A DNA stretch of 64,000 bases. Origin: Streptomyces sp. NBC_01571. GTDB taxonomy: Bacteria; Actinomycetota; Actinomycetes; Streptomycetales; Streptomycetaceae. A model generated the notes under the pieces. It ran no database searches. It was not told where the DNA came from and saw only the letters and a list, made by a program, of their open reading frames with translations. The first letter of the stretch is position 1. Every line of letters starts with the position of its first letter. Shown here piece by piece: positions 16,846-24,740 of this stretch. The stretch lies in contig NZ_JAPEPZ010000001.1 of assembly GCF_026339875.1 (NCBI RefSeq), positions 9,548,001-9,612,000 on the forward strand, read 5' to 3'. Position numbers and translations under genes: made by a program.

Positions 16846-17758
16846 AGGCACCCGGGCGGCGTCCGGCCAGGCGGCCGCTCATGAGCATGGTCATCGACCA
16901 CAGCACCATGGCCTCGTGCATGGCGGGCAGCGTCTCGTAGTCGCGAACCAGTCGACGCGAACGCATCAGCCAGCTCAGCGTTCTCTCCACCACCCACCTG
17001 CGCGGCAGCACCACGAACCCCACGGTGTCATCAGTCCGTTTGACGATCTCCAGAGTGAGCCGGAGCTTCTCGCGGGCCCAGTCGACCAGGCTGCCGGCAT
17101 AGCCGCCGTCCGCCCAGACCAGGCGGATGGAGAAGTACATTTTGCGCAGCCACTCCAGCAGGGGCACCGCGGCATCGCGGTCCTGCACGCTTGCCGCGGT
17201 CACTGCCACGGCCAGGACCAGGCCGAGGCAGTCCACCACCAGGTGCCTCTTGCGCCCGCCCACCTTCTTCCCGCCGTCCCATCCGGATGTCGAGCGCGGG
17301 ATGTTCGCCGCCGCCCGCACCGACTGCGAGTCCACGATGGAGGCCGTCGGGTCCGGTGAGCGGCCCTCCTTCGCCCGGACCTTGTCGCGCAGTCGGTCGT
17401 GGAGCTCGGCGAGCAGGCCGTTGACCTGCCAGCGGCGGGCGAAGGCGTGCACCCGCCGATACGGAGGGAAGTCCGCAGGCAGGTTGGCCCACTTGACGCC
17501 GTTGTCGACCACGTAGCGGACAGCGTCGATCATCACACGGTGGCAGAAGCCCTCCGGCCGCCCACCCCGCCCCTCCAACCAGGCCGGAACCGGCAGTACC
17601 GCCCGGATGACCTGCCACTCCGCCTCCGTCATGTCGGAGGCATAACACGGGGTGCGGTCCGGCCGGTCTGCAGCGTTGCCGAACCTGTGCGCGAGACAGT
17701 CACACGGGAGAGACGGCGCGTTGGACTCCACGCATGCGGACGCGAAAGACTGCGGCAA
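16817..17758 (-). CDS. IS5-family transposase
   Basis: About 313 residues from the longest start; the core begins at MTEAEWQVIRAVLP (ATG 17632). It shows the N-terminal DUF4096-like helix set (VRYVVDNGVKWANLPADFPPYRRVHAFARRW), then the DDE catalytic domain: TASIVDSQSV (first Asp), LVWADGGYAG (second Asp) and VVERTLSWLMRSRRLVRDYE (Glu within the conserved WVVER). No frameshift is seen, so it may be active. Confidence 0.85.
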   Translation of the reverse strand: MPQSFASACVESNAPSLPCDCLAHRFGNAADRPDRTPCYASDMTEAEWQVIRAVLPVPAWLEGRGGRPEGFCHRVMIDAVRYVVDNGVKWANLPADFPPYRRVHAFARRWQVNGLLAELHDRLRDKVRAKEGRSPDPTASIVDSQSVRAAANIPRSTSGWDGGKKVGGRKRHLVVDCLGLVLAVAVTAASVQDRDAAVPLLEWLRKMYFSIRLVWADGGYAGSLVDWAREKLRLTLEIVKRTDDTVGFVVLPRRWVVERTLSWLMRSRRLVRDYETLPAMHEAMVLWSMTMLMSGRLAGRRPGAFRRPAPRAR

Positions 17759-17818
17759 CAGGGCCTCCTGGTGATCGGTTTGGTTCGCACCTCCGAACTA
17801 CCAAGAGGCCCTGCTGCC
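17754..17818. repeat. Imperfect 19-bp inverted repeat before the transposase gene
   Basis: GGCAACAGGGCCTCCTGGT and the complement of ACCAAGAGGCCCTGCTGCC agree at 17 of 19 positions, separated by 27 nt. It could be a transcriptional barrier or abutting ends of a second, older element. Confidence 0.45.
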
Positions 17819-17899
17819 ATGCGCCGCTTCTCGCGTGATCACCCGATCAGGAATCCCGTTCGCCCAGACCAGCCCCGCGATCGATAAGCGGATGGCGTC

Positions 17900-18062
17900 T
17901 AAGGGCTGTCCCGTAATCCCCGGTGGGTCAGCGCGCGGCGTCAGATGGTGCATCGCAAGGCGGAGGTCGTCCTCATACTGGGCGTATTCGGGCGATCCGA
18001 CAACGCGGCGAGGTGCCGTAGCTGTCGTCGTGCGCCCGCCGGGGATTACGGGACAGCCCTTA
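17900..18062. mobile_element. 163-bp MITE with 25-bp terminal inverted repeats
   Basis: Left end TAAGGGCTGTCCCGTAATCC continuing to CCGG; the right end is its exact complement ending in CCCTTA at 18062. Inverted repeats are 25 bp including the flanking C/G, with TA at both tips as expected for TA-targeting IS630/Tc1-like transposases. There is no coding capacity. The left tip touches the IS5 element's end, and the right tip supplies the TAA stop of the methyltransferase. Confidence 0.75.
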
Positions 18063-18890
18063 GGCTTTCCGGGCCAGTCCGGCGGCTATGAGGTGTTCCC
18101 AGACCGTGAGTTCTCGTCTTCCGCCGCTGTTCTTCCAGGGGTTGTCGCTCTCGTCGGGACGCCACAGGGACGCGGGGACGATCCCGGGGTCGAGGATCTC
18201 CAGGCCGTCCAGCAGAGAGGCGATCTCCGCGTCGGTGCGCCACCGGCCGCGGCCGAACGTCTGCTGGAGGACCTTCTCGGCCTCCGCGGTCTCCGGGTTG
18301 TTGCCGGAGCGGAAGTGGCTGATGAAGAAGTAACTTCCGGAGGGGACGTGGTCTCGCCAGTAGCGGACGATGCCGGCCGGGTCCTCGTCATCGTTGACGT
18401 GGTGGAGGATAGCGCTGAGGACGACGGCGACGGGACGAGTGAAATCGATGATTTCCAGGGTGTCAGGGTGAGTGCGGATGCCTTCGGGGTTGCGCACATC
18501 GACCGCGACGACGCGGGTCCGGTCGTTGTTCTCCAGCAGCGCGCGGCCGTGGACCAGCACTTGGGGGTCGATGTCGACGTAGACGACCCGGGACTCGGGG
18601 GCATGCCGTTGCGCGACCTGGTGGACGTTGTCCGCGGTCGGCAGACCACTGCCCAGGTCGATGAACTGTCGAATGCCGGTGGTCTTCGCGATCTCCCTGA
18701 CAGCCCGGGTCAGGGCCGCGCGGTTGGCGAATGCGATGGCCACCGAACCAGGTAGGTCGCGCTTGAACACGTCGCCGATCTCACGGTCCACGGCGTAGTT
18801 GTCCTTGCCGCCGAGCAGGTAGTCGTAGACGCGGGCGATGCTGGGCTTGGCCGGGTCGATGGAGGAGCCTTCGTACGTCATGGCGGCCAT
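18060..18890 (-). CDS. SAM-dependent methyltransferase (Methyltransf_19/DUF574 type)
   Basis: 276 residues, as usual for this Streptomyces-expanded family. Opens with the family signature PAKPSIARVYDYLLGGKDNY; the SAM pocket is FIDLGSGLPTADNVHQVA and YVDIDPQVLVHGRALL; later VLSAILHHVNDDEDP and SGSYFFISHF. Members are cytosolic, often dispersed in multiple copies, and their substrates are mostly unknown. ATG 18890 is chosen, with ATG 18881 as an alternative; the ribosome site is weak (GGGAAA). The stop TAA is formed by the end of the MITE, so the original C-terminus may have been slightly different. Confidence 0.85.
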   Translation of the reverse strand: MAAMTYEGSSIDPAKPSIARVYDYLLGGKDNYAVDREIGDVFKRDLPGSVAIAFANRAALTRAVREIAKTTGIRQFIDLGSGLPTADNVHQVAQRHAPESRVVYVDIDPQVLVHGRALLENNDRTRVVAVDVRNPEGIRTHPDTLEIIDFTRPVAVVLSAILHHVNDDEDPAGIVRYWRDHVPSGSYFFISHFRSGNNPETAEAEKVLQQTFGRGRWRTDAEIASLLDGLEILDPGIVPASLWRPDESDNPWKNSGGRRELTVWEHLIAAGLARKA

Positions 18891-18902
18891 TATTTCCCGC
18901 AA

Positions 18903-19271
18903 CGTCGCCTGCGGACCCTCGTTTTGGGATCCTCCGGCCGGTTGGGGGGTGGCGCGAGGCCATGGGTGCCTGAGCTCGGTGTCAAACGCCTCGATCGGAT
19001 GACAGCGCGACTGGCTTCACTGTCCAAGGACAGCGAACGTTCGTGGACAACGCACTGGCGACGCTCGCCAGGGTCAGCGCGTTTCCTCGCGCCCACTCGG
19101 CCAGAAGACACCCTGAGCCTTTTCCCACCTGATCGCTGAGCCTGCCCCGTACGGCTCGCGTCGAGTGGCAGATCACCTTCAACCGCCAAAGCGCGGCTGA
19201 ACAGGGCCCCCAACGGGCCCACAAAGCGCCTGCCAGGCACCATCTGACATCGGCGTCCCGAAGTCGTCGTC
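18903..19271. other. Gene-free stretch
   Basis: Contains the upstream region of the methyltransferase gene and nothing else I can support; a short segment near 19010-19035 recalls 15957-15981. Confidence 0.35.
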
Positions 19272-19502
19272 TCAGCTGGTTGTGTGCGCCTGTTCCTCCA
19301 GCCAGGTCATGAAGCGCGTGCGCTCTTCGCCGCACCCGCCGCTGCCGGAGGCCTCGCTGTTCGGGCTGAAGGTAGAGCCATACGGTCCGGAGGTGAGGGC
19401 GCAATCCTCCCGCACGGGCCGCAGAGCGTAGTAGCCGAATGCTGCCAAACCCACGACCAGCAGGGCAGTCAGCAAGTAGCGGCGGGCTATCGGGGAGGGC
19501 AT
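19272..19502 (-). CDS. Small membrane-anchored hypothetical protein
   Basis: 76 residues: a basic N-terminus then a hydrophobic helix (YLLTALLVVGLAAFGYYAL), followed by an external tail with Cys residues (EDCALTSGPYG..SGGCGEERTRFMTWLEEQ). It looks like a single-span or uncleaved signal-anchor protein. Family not recognised; no strong ribosome site; no obvious partner. Confidence 0.5.
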   Translation of the reverse strand: MPSPIARRYLLTALLVVGLAAFGYYALRPVREDCALTSGPYGSTFSPNSEASGSGGCGEERTRFMTWLEEQAHTTS

Positions 19503-19643
19503 GCTGTGATGCTATCGGCGCGACACATGGCCGGGGCACTGCCAACCTTCGGCGTAGGCGGGTCGGTTGGTTCGACACATGGGTGAAGCCCTTGGTAGAC
19601 GGATTCACGACCAAGATCACCCAGTACCCACCAGAGGCCTGAC

Positions 19644-19998
19644 GTGCTTGTCCACCCGTGCGGGCTGGACGTGTCCAGCCGGTCCCTGTCCTTCCTCGCT
19701 GCTCGTCTGCTTGAGCAACGTCGTCGGATCGGGAGCCGGTGGCGCCGGCTCTCAGCCGGCCGCCAAGCCCTGCTGGTGCTGGCGCATCTGCGCAACGGGA
19801 CCACGTACGCCCGGCTCGCGGCGGTTTCGAAGTCGGGACGAGCACGCTCTACCGCTACATCAACGAGGCCGTCGACCTACTGGCCGCACTCGCCCCCACC
19901 CTCGACGAGGCCGTCCGGGCCGCTTCGCGCACGGCGTACGTCCTGCTCGACGGGACGCTTCTGCCGATCGACCGGATCGCCGACGACCGACTTGTCGA
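19644..19998 (+). pseudogene. IS transposase (DDE_Tnp_4 type), N-terminal fragment
   Basis: Begins LVHPCGLDVSSRSLSFLAARLLEQRRRIGSRWRRLSAGRQALLVLAHLRNGTTYARLAA, then a frameshift near 19830, then VGTSTLYRYINEAVDLLAALAPTLDEAV and VLLDGTLLPIDRIADDR with the first catalytic Asp. It is cut off there, at the junction with a second, oppositely oriented IS5 relic. Confidence 0.7.
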
Positions 19999-19999
19999 G

Positions 20000-20790
20000 G
20001 CCGGGCGGGCGACCCGCTGCCCGGCCCCGGCGTACGCGGTTCATGGCGTGGCCGCTCTTCTCTGGGATGACGTGGCGGATGCCTCGTCATCGCAGATAGC
20101 GCCGGGTCCGGCGGTTGCTGTGGGCCCTGTCGGCACTCACGCTTTCCCGGTGTGCCGCGTGGGCGCCCCGGCCCGAGGCGGGGCACCCGGATGCGCTCCA
20201 TGACCGGCTCGGACCGGGTGCAGTCCGTCCGCTGTCCCGCCGTCAGCAACAGTGACGGCACGCGGCAGCGACCGTCGGCACTCAGGTGGATCTTGGCGGT
20301 GAACCCTCCTCCGGAGCGACCGAGCGCCTCACCTCCTGCACGACCCCCACCAAGCGGGCGCGTAGCCTCGCCCACGGCATCCCGCTCTGATGTGCCATCG
20401 CCACCGCCCTTTTTGACGCAGCGGGTGGCAGGGCTCGCGGGCGCCGGCGGCGTGCTCGTGGGCACGAATCGAGGTGGAACCGACCGAGACGTCCCAGTCG
20501 GTCCCGCTCGCGGCATCGGCCTGGGCCTGCACCTGCTGGAGCAGCGGCTCCCAGGTCCCGCCGGGCTGCCCAGCGTCGGTGGCGCTCATAGACGGTCTTC
20601 CACGGCCCGTAGCGTTCTGGCAGATCCTGCCATTGCACCCCGGTCCGGACCCGGTGCGGGATGCCGTCGACCACCTGACGGTGGTCGCGCCACCGCCCGC
20701 AGCGGTTGTTGGCCGCTGGCAGGAACGGCTTCGGACATCGCCACTCCGCCTCTGTCAGATCTCCCCGACCAGTCAGGCAAGAGCCAACGA
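20000..20790 (-). pseudogene. IS5-family transposase, multiply frameshifted
   Basis: Recognisable pieces in order: DLTEAEWRCPKPFLP, VVDGIPHRVRTGVQWQDLPERYGPWKTVYERHRRW, a frameshifted WEPLLQQVQAQADAASGTDWDVSVGSTS, EALGRSGGGFTAKIHLSADGRCR, and RGIRHVIPEKS near the 3' end. At least three frame changes and an in-frame stop; the end is missing at the junction with the preceding relic. Confidence 0.75.
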
Positions 20791-20816
20791 GTCAGTGGAC
20801 GGCATCGACGACGCGA

Positions 20817-21245
20817 TCAGTACCGGCGATGCCACCACGCCACCTCCGGATCCGCCATGGGCTCATGGTGCGTTCGTCTGAGCAGCACCTCGTCCAGGCG
20901 CTCGACCCGCACACGCAGTTCGGCGGCGGCGCTCGGCGGCAGCATGAACAGAGCCTCTTGCAGCTTGTCCCGGGCCCAGCCCTCGCCGCAGCATGGGCAG
21001 GCGAACTCGGCCTCCCACCGCTTCCACCGACGTTCGGTGCCGTGGACGCGGACCGACCACACGCTCAGCGCGACGGACACAATGCCCGGCGCCAGTCGAC
21101 CCCGCTCGAGCGCGCGGACGGCTGCATTCGCCGCCCCCGACAGGCCAGGGACATCGCGATAACGCACCCAGGGACTCCTCCAGCCACGTTTCTGCGGCCG
21201 AAGTGAAGCTGGCGTTCTACGCGGCACGGCCCCTTCGAATGTCAA
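20817..21245 (-). CDS. Hypothetical protein with a CxxC motif
   Basis: 142 residues. A central FACPCCGEGWARDKLQEALF segment has a zinc-ribbon-like CPCC, followed by a helical stretch ELRVRVERLDEVLLRRT and the tail DPEVAWWHRRY. It resembles small Streptomyces proteins found near mobile DNA; no function is assignable. The N-terminal ~45 residues are less protein-like, so the real start may be downstream. Confidence 0.5.
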   Translation of the reverse strand: MTFEGAVPRRTPASLRPQKRGWRSPWVRYRDVPGLSGAANAAVRALERGRLAPGIVSVALSVWSVRVHGTERRWKRWEAEFACPCCGEGWARDKLQEALFMLPPSAAAELRVRVERLDEVLLRRTHHEPMADPEVAWWHRRY

Positions 21246-21312
21246 TCATGGACGGCATCCTTCCACGGCCGAGATCGGCCGGACAGAACCTGGAGCGCTG
21301 GACGCCCGCAAG

Positions 21313-21702
21313 CTACGGCCCGGCCGGCGTCTCTTCAGCGGAAGCCACAGGAGCATCGCGGATTCCCATGCGCAGGTGCTCAACGTGGTAGAGGGCCTGG
21401 TCGAGGAGTTCGGCGACGTGGTTGTCGTAGAGGGCGTAGATGATCGAGCGACCTCGGCGTTCCCCGCTGACCAGACCTAGATTGCGCAGCAGACGAAGTT
21501 GGTGGGAGCAGGCGGAGGCTTCCATACCGACGGCATCGGCGAGCTCTCCGACCGAGCACGGGCCTTCCTGGAGATGGGCCAGGATGTGGAGACGGGAGGG
21601 TGTGGCGAGGGCCTGGAGGGTGGCGGCGACATCGGCGGTGCCGACGGCATCGAGGCGCTCGCGGGTGGTGGCACTGCTGGCGGTGTCGGTTCCGTGGCCC
21701 AT
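21313..21702 (-). CDS. nmtR: ArsR/SmtB-family metal sensor, NmtR-like
   Basis: 129 residues. The N-terminus MGHG matches NmtR, where the amino-terminal Gly2 and His3 bind Ni/Co. The winged helix is LQALATPSRLHILAHLQEGPCSVGELADAVGMEASACSHQLRLLRNLGLV. The C-terminal metal site of NmtR is conserved as DNHVAELLDQALYHVEHL (Asp, His and the HxxH pair). It should repress the divergent P1B-type ATPase in the absence of Ni/Co. A matching palindrome lies 20-41 nt upstream. The metal is inferred from residue conservation and partner type. Confidence 0.87.
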   Translation of the reverse strand: MGHGTDTASSATTRERLDAVGTADVAATLQALATPSRLHILAHLQEGPCSVGELADAVGMEASACSHQLRLLRNLGLVSGERRGRSIIYALYDNHVAELLDQALYHVEHLRMGIRDAPVASAEETPAGP

Positions 21703-21721
21703 GGGGACATCATAGCGGTGA

Positions 21722-21743
21722 CATATGAAGACCTGTTCAGATG
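21722..21743. promoter_or_regulatory. ArsR-type operator between nmtR-like gene and metal ATPase
   Basis: CATATGAA-GACCTG-TTCAGATG, 7 of 8 positions symmetric with a 6-nt spacer, contains the TGAA-N6-TTCA core typical of ArsR-family sites. It is centred between the divergent starts at 21702 and 21796. Confidence 0.75.
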
Positions 21744-21795
21744 TTCCTGTATGGTGAATATGTTGCCCCATCCGCCCGTGAAGGGTTGTTTTGTC

Positions 21796-23772
21796 ATGTC
21801 TTCAGTCCTGGACCAGCGGCCTGCACGGGCCGCTACCGGGCCACGTCCGGCGTCGCCGAAACGGCGCACGCGGGTGCTGGCACTGCCGGAGGCCCGGTGG
21901 GCACTGGCCGCGCTGGTGCTGTTCCTGCTCGCCTTCCCCCTGCACCTCCTCGGAGCCCCGGCTTGGCTGTGGGCTCCGCTTTATGCGGCCGTGTATGTCA
22001 CCGGTGGCTGGGAGCCAGGGTGCGAGGGCCTGAAGGCCTTGAAGGACCGGACCTTGGACGTGGATTTGTTGATGGTGGTGGCAGCACTTGGCGCCGCGGC
22101 CATTGGCCAGGTTCTCGACGGTGCACTGCTGATCGTCATCTTCGCCACTTCCGGAGCCCTGGAGGCCGTCGCGACCAGGCGGACCGCGGATTCGGTGCGT
22201 GGTCTACTCGACCTTGCGCCGACCACCGCGACCCGGCTGCTGGCAGGCGGCGGGGAGGACAGCGTTCCGGCCGACTCCCTCGCGGTAGGGGACACCATCC
22301 TGGTGCGGCCCGGCGAACGGGTCAGCGCCGATGGTCAAGTTCTCGACGGGACCAGCGACGTCGACCAGGCCACCATCACTGGTGAGCCGCTGCCGGTGGC
22401 AAAGCAGCCGGGAGATGAGGTGTTCGCCGGCACTGTCAACGGCACCGGCGCCCTGCGCGTACGGGTCGAGCGCGATCCGGCTGACTCAGTGATCGCCAGG
22501 ATCGTGAAGATGGTCGATGAAGCCTCCGAGACCAAGGCACCCACACAGCTGTTCATCGAGAAGGTCGAGCAGCGCTACTCGATCGGCATGGTCATCGCCA
22601 CGCTGGCTGTCTTCACGGTCCCGGTCGCCGTGGGCTCCGCACTCCAGCCGGCTCTGCTCCGCGCGATGACCTTCATGATCGTCGCCTCGCCCTGCGCCGT
22701 GGTTCTCTCCACCATGCCGCCGCTGCTCTCGGCGATCGCCAACGCGGGCCGCCACGGTGTCCTGGCGAAGTCCGCTGTCGTGATGGAACGCCTGGGCCAG
22801 GTCGACACCGTGGCGCTGGACAAGACGGGGACCCTCACCGAGGGCGCGCCTTATGTCACCGACATCCGGCCGGAGCGCCAATCGGGCCTGGACGCGGACG
22901 GGTTGCTGGCGCTCGCGGCAGCGGCGGAGCATCCCAGCGAACACCCTCTCGCGCGCGCCGTCGTCCAAGTCGCCCGCGAACGCGGCCTCGCCCTCTCCGA
23001 GGCTGCCAGCTTCACCTCCACGCCCGGCGTGGGCGTCACTGCAACCGTCGGCGGCCGTACCGTCCAGGTCGGCTCGCCGCCCAGACTCACCCTCACCGTC
23101 GGCCCAGACGTCACCGGCCTGGTGCAAGAACTCGAAGACGAAGGCCGTACCGCGGTCGTCGTCCTGCGTGACGGTGCCCCGGTCGGAGTGCTGGGTATCG
23201 CCGACCGGCTCCGGCCGGACGCGAAGGCGACGGTGGCCGCGCTCGCCGAACTGACCGGTCGAACCCCAGTCCTGCTGACTGGCGACAACGAGCGCGCCGC
23301 CCGGTACGTCGCCGCCGAAGTCGGCATCACCGATGTTCGGGCTGGTCTCCTCCCGCAGGACAAGGTGAGCGCCGTCCAAGAGTGCGACGCCGCGGGCCGA
23401 CGGGTGCTCGTGGTCGGCGACGGTGTCAACGATGCCCCTGCCCTGGCCGCAGCGCACACCGGCATCGCGATGGGCAAAGCAGGCTCCGACCTCGCTCTGG
23501 AAACCGCCGACGCAGTCGTCGTTCGAGACGAACTCGCCACCATCCCCACCGTCGTGAACCTCTCCCGCAGGGCCCGACGCCTCGTCGTACAGAACCTGGT
23601 CATCGCCGCGGTCTTCATCACCGTGCTGGTGGTCTGGGACCTGATCGCCACCCTCCCGCTCCCGCTCGGCGTCGCAGGCCACGAGGGCTCCACCGTCATC
23701 GTCGGCCTCAACGGCCTGCGTCTGTTGCGTGAGCAGGCTTGGACCGGCTCCCTCAACAAGGGCACGCTGTGA
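21796..23772 (+). CDS. P1B-4-type metal-exporting ATPase (CtpD/CtpJ/CoaT-like)
   Basis: 658 residues with no N-terminal metal-binding domain. Motifs: TGEPLPV in the actuator domain, SPC in the sixth membrane helix (IVASPCAVVLS), DKTGTLT phosphorylation site, EHPLA nucleotide-binding His, TGDN and GDGVNDAPAL. The last membrane part has HEGST. SPC plus HEGST defines the P1B-4 group, which exports Co2+, Fe2+ or Ni2+. The NmtR-like regulator fits: in Mycobacterium NmtR controls CtpJ. It is followed by a ferredoxin-like gene with a 4-base overlap. Confidence 0.92.
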   Translation: MSSVLDQRPARAATGPRPASPKRRTRVLALPEARWALAALVLFLLAFPLHLLGAPAWLWAPLYAAVYVTGGWEPGCEGLKALKDRTLDVDLLMVVAALGAAAIGQVLDGALLIVIFATSGALEAVATRRTADSVRGLLDLAPTTATRLLAGGGEDSVPADSLAVGDTILVRPGERVSADGQVLDGTSDVDQATITGEPLPVAKQPGDEVFAGTVNGTGALRVRVERDPADSVIARIVKMVDEASETKAPTQLFIEKVEQRYSIGMVIATLAVFTVPVAVGSALQPALLRAMTFMIVASPCAVVLSTMPPLLSAIANAGRHGVLAKSAVVMERLGQVDTVALDKTGTLTEGAPYVTDIRPERQSGLDADGLLALAAAAEHPSEHPLARAVVQVARERGLALSEAASFTSTPGVGVTATVGGRTVQVGSPPRLTLTVGPDVTGLVQELEDEGRTAVVVLRDGAPVGVLGIADRLRPDAKATVAALAELTGRTPVLLTGDNERAARYVAAEVGITDVRAGLLPQDKVSAVQECDAAGRRVLVVGDGVNDAPALAAAHTGIAMGKAGSDLALETADAVVVRDELATIPTVVNLSRRARRLVVQNLVIAAVFITVLVVWDLIATLPLPLGVAGHEGSTVIVGLNGLRLLREQAWTGSLNKGTL

Positions 23773-24269
23773 GTAGACGCCCCCGCTCGACAGCTGCCCA
23801 TACGAGGCCGGCCAATACCCGATGCACCGTCACCGTCTGCCGAGGGTGCTGTTGCGGCACCCCCTCCGAAGTCCGGCACTTGGACCACGAAGCCCAGCTC
23901 ACCGACCTGCGCACCGCACTCGCCGGAGTAGTGACGGTCCGACGCACCAACTGCCTGGATGCGTGCGAGCGCGCGAACGTCATCGTCATCCAGCCCTCCG
24001 CAGAAGGACGAAAGGCCGGAGGGCGCCCTGTCTGGCTCGGCACGGTCAATGACTCCGGCGCCTCCGCAGACATCGCCACCTGGATCAGCAACGGTGGTCC
24101 TGGACTGGCCGAACCACCAGACACCCTTGGCCTTTACACCTTCCGGGCTCACGCCGCGTCCGCGCCGAGCTGCACGACGAATAAACCTCCATGCACACTG
24201 CACAGCGGCAGCAACCTTGCCCGGTGCTGTGCAGTGTGCACCCAACCGCTACGACCGCCGACCCGGTGA
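23769..24269 (+). CDS. Thioredoxin-like (2Fe-2S) ferredoxin-domain protein
   Basis: The GTG start overlaps the ATPase stop (GTGA). The protein has VTVCRGCCCGTPSEVRHLDH and TNCLDACERANVIVIQPS, i.e. two Cys pairs in the arrangement of thioredoxin-like 2Fe-2S ferredoxins, and WLGTVNDSGASADIATWISNGGPGLAEPPDTLGLYTFR. Translationally coupled to the metal exporter, it may protect against or sense Co/Ni damage; that is inference. In the annotated frame it runs through a strong hairpin to 24269. A one-base shift near 24150 would instead give a natural-looking tail (RAELHDE) and stop at 24183-24185, before the hairpin, so the last ~30 codons are suspect. Confidence 0.75.
   Translation: MSRRPRSTAAHTRPANTRCTVTVCRGCCCGTPSEVRHLDHEAQLTDLRTALAGVVTVRRTNCLDACERANVIVIQPSAEGRKAGGRPVWLGTVNDSGASADIATWISNGGPGLAEPPDTLGLYTFRAHAASAPSCTTNKPPCTLHSGSNLARCCAVCTQPLRPPTR
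24192..24240 (+). terminator. Strong hairpin ending the metal-resistance operon
   Basis: TGCACACTGCACAG and CTGTGCAGTGTGCA form a perfect 14-bp stem (15 with the next C-G pair) around ~20 nt. It lies just beyond the probable true stop of the ferredoxin-like gene. There is no long T-run, as is common in Streptomyces. Confidence 0.7.
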
Positions 24270-24740
24270 ACCTAATTCGTTCTCAGCGGCCCATACAGAG
24301 CGGTTGTCGCTCCAGCGGGCTGTTCGAGTACGGGACTGCGACGCCTCCGGCGAACCGGGTTCATTGAGACCTCCGCATAGAGCGGCGTGCAGCCCCCCGT
24401 GCTCGTGGTGGTGGTCGCGTGGGCGTCGGACGGATTCCTACACGAAGCCTGGCTTGAGAAGCCTTGAGCGAAGAGCGAAGCGCTCGTGCCTGCGTGACCG
24501 CCGCCACCCCAGGCCGTGCTTGCTCGTTGACGTTGGTGGTGCGAGCCCGCTACATGGTGACCTCTCGATATGCCCGAGCTGCGAGCTCCCGTCGAGACCG
24601 AGGCCCGTGTGACGCGCTGGTGCCACGAACGGCTAGTGAGGTGGCGGACCGGCCCTGTCGCCGAGTCCTGGAATTAGGTCGCTGCGTGGCCCGCATGCGC
24701 TCGTGACCAGCGCAAACACCCACGCCATGGGGAGGATGCC
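24270..24740 (+). ncRNA. Non-coding leader of an IS110 element; candidate bridge-RNA region
   Basis: About 470 bases without a plausible gene directly upstream of an intact IS110 recombinase. In IS110-group elements the long non-coding end upstream of the gene encodes a structured guide (bridge) RNA that pairs with donor and target DNA. Several local inverted segments are visible (for example around 24448-24485 and CGAGCTGCGAGCTC near 24575). The element's left boundary and RNA limits cannot be fixed by eye. Confidence 0.4.

Larger units (their letters stand above)
16257..17899. mobile_element. IS5-type insertion element, 1.64 kb, with accessory ORF
   Basis: Bounded by a perfect 14-bp inverted repeat: GACGCCATCCGCTT at 16257-16270 and its complement ending at 17899. 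TAA flanks both ends (16254-16256 and 17900-17902), as a 3-bp target duplication would. The right TAA also belongs to the adjoining MITE, so the duplication is not certain. Inside are a leftward IS5-family transposase gene and a convergent rightward accessory ORF. Confidence 0.55.

Noticed and set aside
18060..18890. Methyltransferase as part of the graspetide pathway at the left edge
   Set aside because: It is 18 kb away, of the Methyltransf_19 type rather than the isoaspartyl type linked to graspetides, and separated by mobile elements.
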